DNA of 64,000 nucleotides from NCBI RefSeq assembly GCF_017495225.1, contig NZ_JAFEIG010000020.1, positions 62,001 through 126,000 on the forward strand, in the 5' to 3' direction. A model generated the notes under the pieces. It was not told where the DNA came from. It saw nothing but the letters and a program-made list of their open reading frames with translations, and made no database searches. Source of the stretch: Daejeonella sp. GTDB lineage: Bacteria > Bacteroidota > Bacteroidia > Sphingobacteriales > Sphingobacteriaceae. The first letter of the stretch is position 1; each line of letters starts with the position of its first letter. Positions 63,155 to 64,000 of the stretch are shown here, one piece after another. Position numbers and translations under genes: made by a program.

Positions 63155-64000
63155 TTACTCAGTTTTATTGTCCTGATTATCTAATTGTAGCTCAGACAAA
63201 TAGCGATACAATCCAGTTTCATTTTTCATTAATTCTGAATGATTTCCACTTTCAACAACTTTTCCTTTTTCAAGAACAATAATTTTATCTGCTTCACGAA
63301 TAGTAGATAATCTATGGGCGATAATGATGGAAGTTCTATTCTTCATTAATTCTTCAAGTGCTTCTTGAACTAAACGTTCTGATTCTGAGTCTAATGAAGA
63401 TGTTGCCTCATCAAGAATTAACAATGCTGGATCTTTTAAAAGAGCTCTAGCAATTGCAATTCTTTGTCTTTGACCTCCAGATAGCTTAACACCTCTTTCT
63501 CCAACTAAAGTATCATATCCTTGAGGAAAGCCTTCAATAAATTCATGCGCATTTGCTCTTTGGGCAGCAATTAAAATATCTTCTTCACTTGCATTCAGTC
63601 TTCCATAAGCAATATTTTCACGAATGGTGCCACCAAATAATAAAACATCTTGTGGGACAATTGCTACTTGATTCCTGATGTCTGTTAGTGAAAAATCTGT
63701 TGATGGCTTTCCGTCGAATAATAATTGTCCACTTTGGGTTTCATAAAAGCGAAGTATAAGTCCGGCAATTGTTGATTTTCCAGCACCACTAGGGCCAATA
63801 ATTGCGACTTTTTCACCCATTTTAGCTTGAAAAGAAACACCATTTAAAACAGTAATTTCTTTCCTAGAAGGATAAGCGAATACAACATTGTTAAACTCTA
63901 AATTTCCTGTTATTTTATTAATTACAACATTATTTTTATCACTCATTGAAATAGGTTCATTCTCTTCTTCCAGAATCTCTAAAACCCTTTCACTAGCTCC
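63155..64000 (-). CDS. ABC exporter ATP-binding half (partial, MsbA/multidrug type)
   Basis: The gene runs off the right edge; 281 C-terminal residues are visible. The frame continues upstream of the internal Met at 63946 (GASERVLEILEEENEP), so that Met is not the true start. The ATPase has Walker A IIGPSGAGKST, Q-loop VAIVPQDVLLFGGTIRENI, signature VKLSGGQRQRIAIARALL, Walker B LLILDEATSSLD and H-loop IAHRLST. The ASERVLEIL linker is typical of transmembrane-ATPase fused exporters (ABCB type). The membrane domain lies outside the window, so the substrate cannot be judged. Confidence 0.9.
   Translation of the reverse strand, partial: GASERVLEILEEENEPISMSDKNNVVINKITGNLEFNNVVFAYPSRKEITVLNGVSFQAKMGEKVAIIGPSGAGKSTIAGLILRFYETQSGQLLFDGKPSTDFSLTDIRNQVAIVPQDVLLFGGTIRENIAYGRLNASEEDILIAAQRANAHEFIEGFPQGYDTLVGERGVKLSGGQRQRIAIARALLKDPALLILDEATSSLDSESERLVQEALEELMKNRTSIIIAHRLSTIREADKIIVLEKGKVVESGNHSELMKNETGLYRYLSELQLDNQDNKTE

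Noticed and set aside
63155-63946. Treating the ABC ATPase as a complete gene starting at the Met at 63946
   Set aside because: The frame stays open to the window edge and the upstream residues are the typical linker to a membrane domain, so the gene is partial.

Overview
The window reads as low-GC chromosomal DNA of a Bacteroidota bacterium, most likely from the Sphingobacteriales (Pedobacter/Solitalea-like). This rests on protein content: type III glutamine synthetase, S46 dipeptidyl-peptidase, TonB-dependent receptors with CarboxypepD_reg N-termini, a Bacteroidetes-type PurM, and a kinase-less PASTA protein. It also rests on promoters of the Bacteroidetes form TTTG-N19-TAnnTTTG and the near absence of Shine-Dalgarno sequences. 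The genus cannot be fixed from the sequence alone. I see no insertion sequence, prophage or CRISPR array; most of the window is core genome with one accessory-looking cluster.

Layout. 0-7 kb: start of folD, lepA, the three-gene proton-translocating transhydrogenase (pntAA-pntAB-pntB), an orphan NtrC-type sigma-54 response regulator and the RNase P RNA. 7-15 kb: secreted M28 peptidase, smc, an aldo/keto reductase, an MBL-fold hydrolase and lpdA. 15-24.5 kb: an Oar-like TonB-dependent receptor, an S46 dipeptidyl-peptidase of DPP7-like specificity, a PurM-family protein and glutamine synthetase III. 24.9-30.2 kb: a tight set of VOC protein, TrmN6-like methyltransferase, YfcE-like phosphoesterase and fructose-1,6-bisphosphatase, then RNase HI and a copper P-type ATPase. 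30.4-30.85 kb: tRNA-His followed by a gene-free stretch that I interpret as a small RNA gene with a sigma-54-like promoter. 30.8-35.7 kb: murQ, an MlaE/MlaF/MlaD-type lipid transporter and an acetyl-CoA hydrolase/CoA-transferase.

35.9-42.9 kb holds a four-gene cluster: a cytochrome-type DUF1549/DUF1553 lipoprotein, a DUF1501 protein, a beta-propeller protein and a membrane multidomain cytochrome. It looks like a self-contained cell-envelope redox or sugar-oxidation system of unknown substrate. 43-47 kb carries a small secreted DUF6799 protein, four tRNA genes (Pro, Ser-GCT, Arg, Ser-TGA) and a 7TM-HD phosphodiesterase. 47-52 kb is an envelope block (BrkB-like protein, MltG, rhodanese, PASTA protein, Ddl, two hotdog thioesterases). 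52-55 kb has rpsO and pnp. 55-62 kb has rpe, a second TonB-dependent receptor and the serine-biosynthesis module serC-serA-DUF1015. The window ends with a beta-CASP nuclease and the C-terminal half of an ABC exporter.

The most unusual item is at 30661-30842: two 12-bp direct repeats 21 bp apart, a perfect -24 TTGGCAC element with a degenerate -12, and a roughly 70-nt region that can only form two hairpins, the second ending in a U-tract. It is laid out like an enhancer-driven sigma-54 small RNA, and the orphan sigma-54 regulator at 5.1-6.5 kb is one candidate activator.
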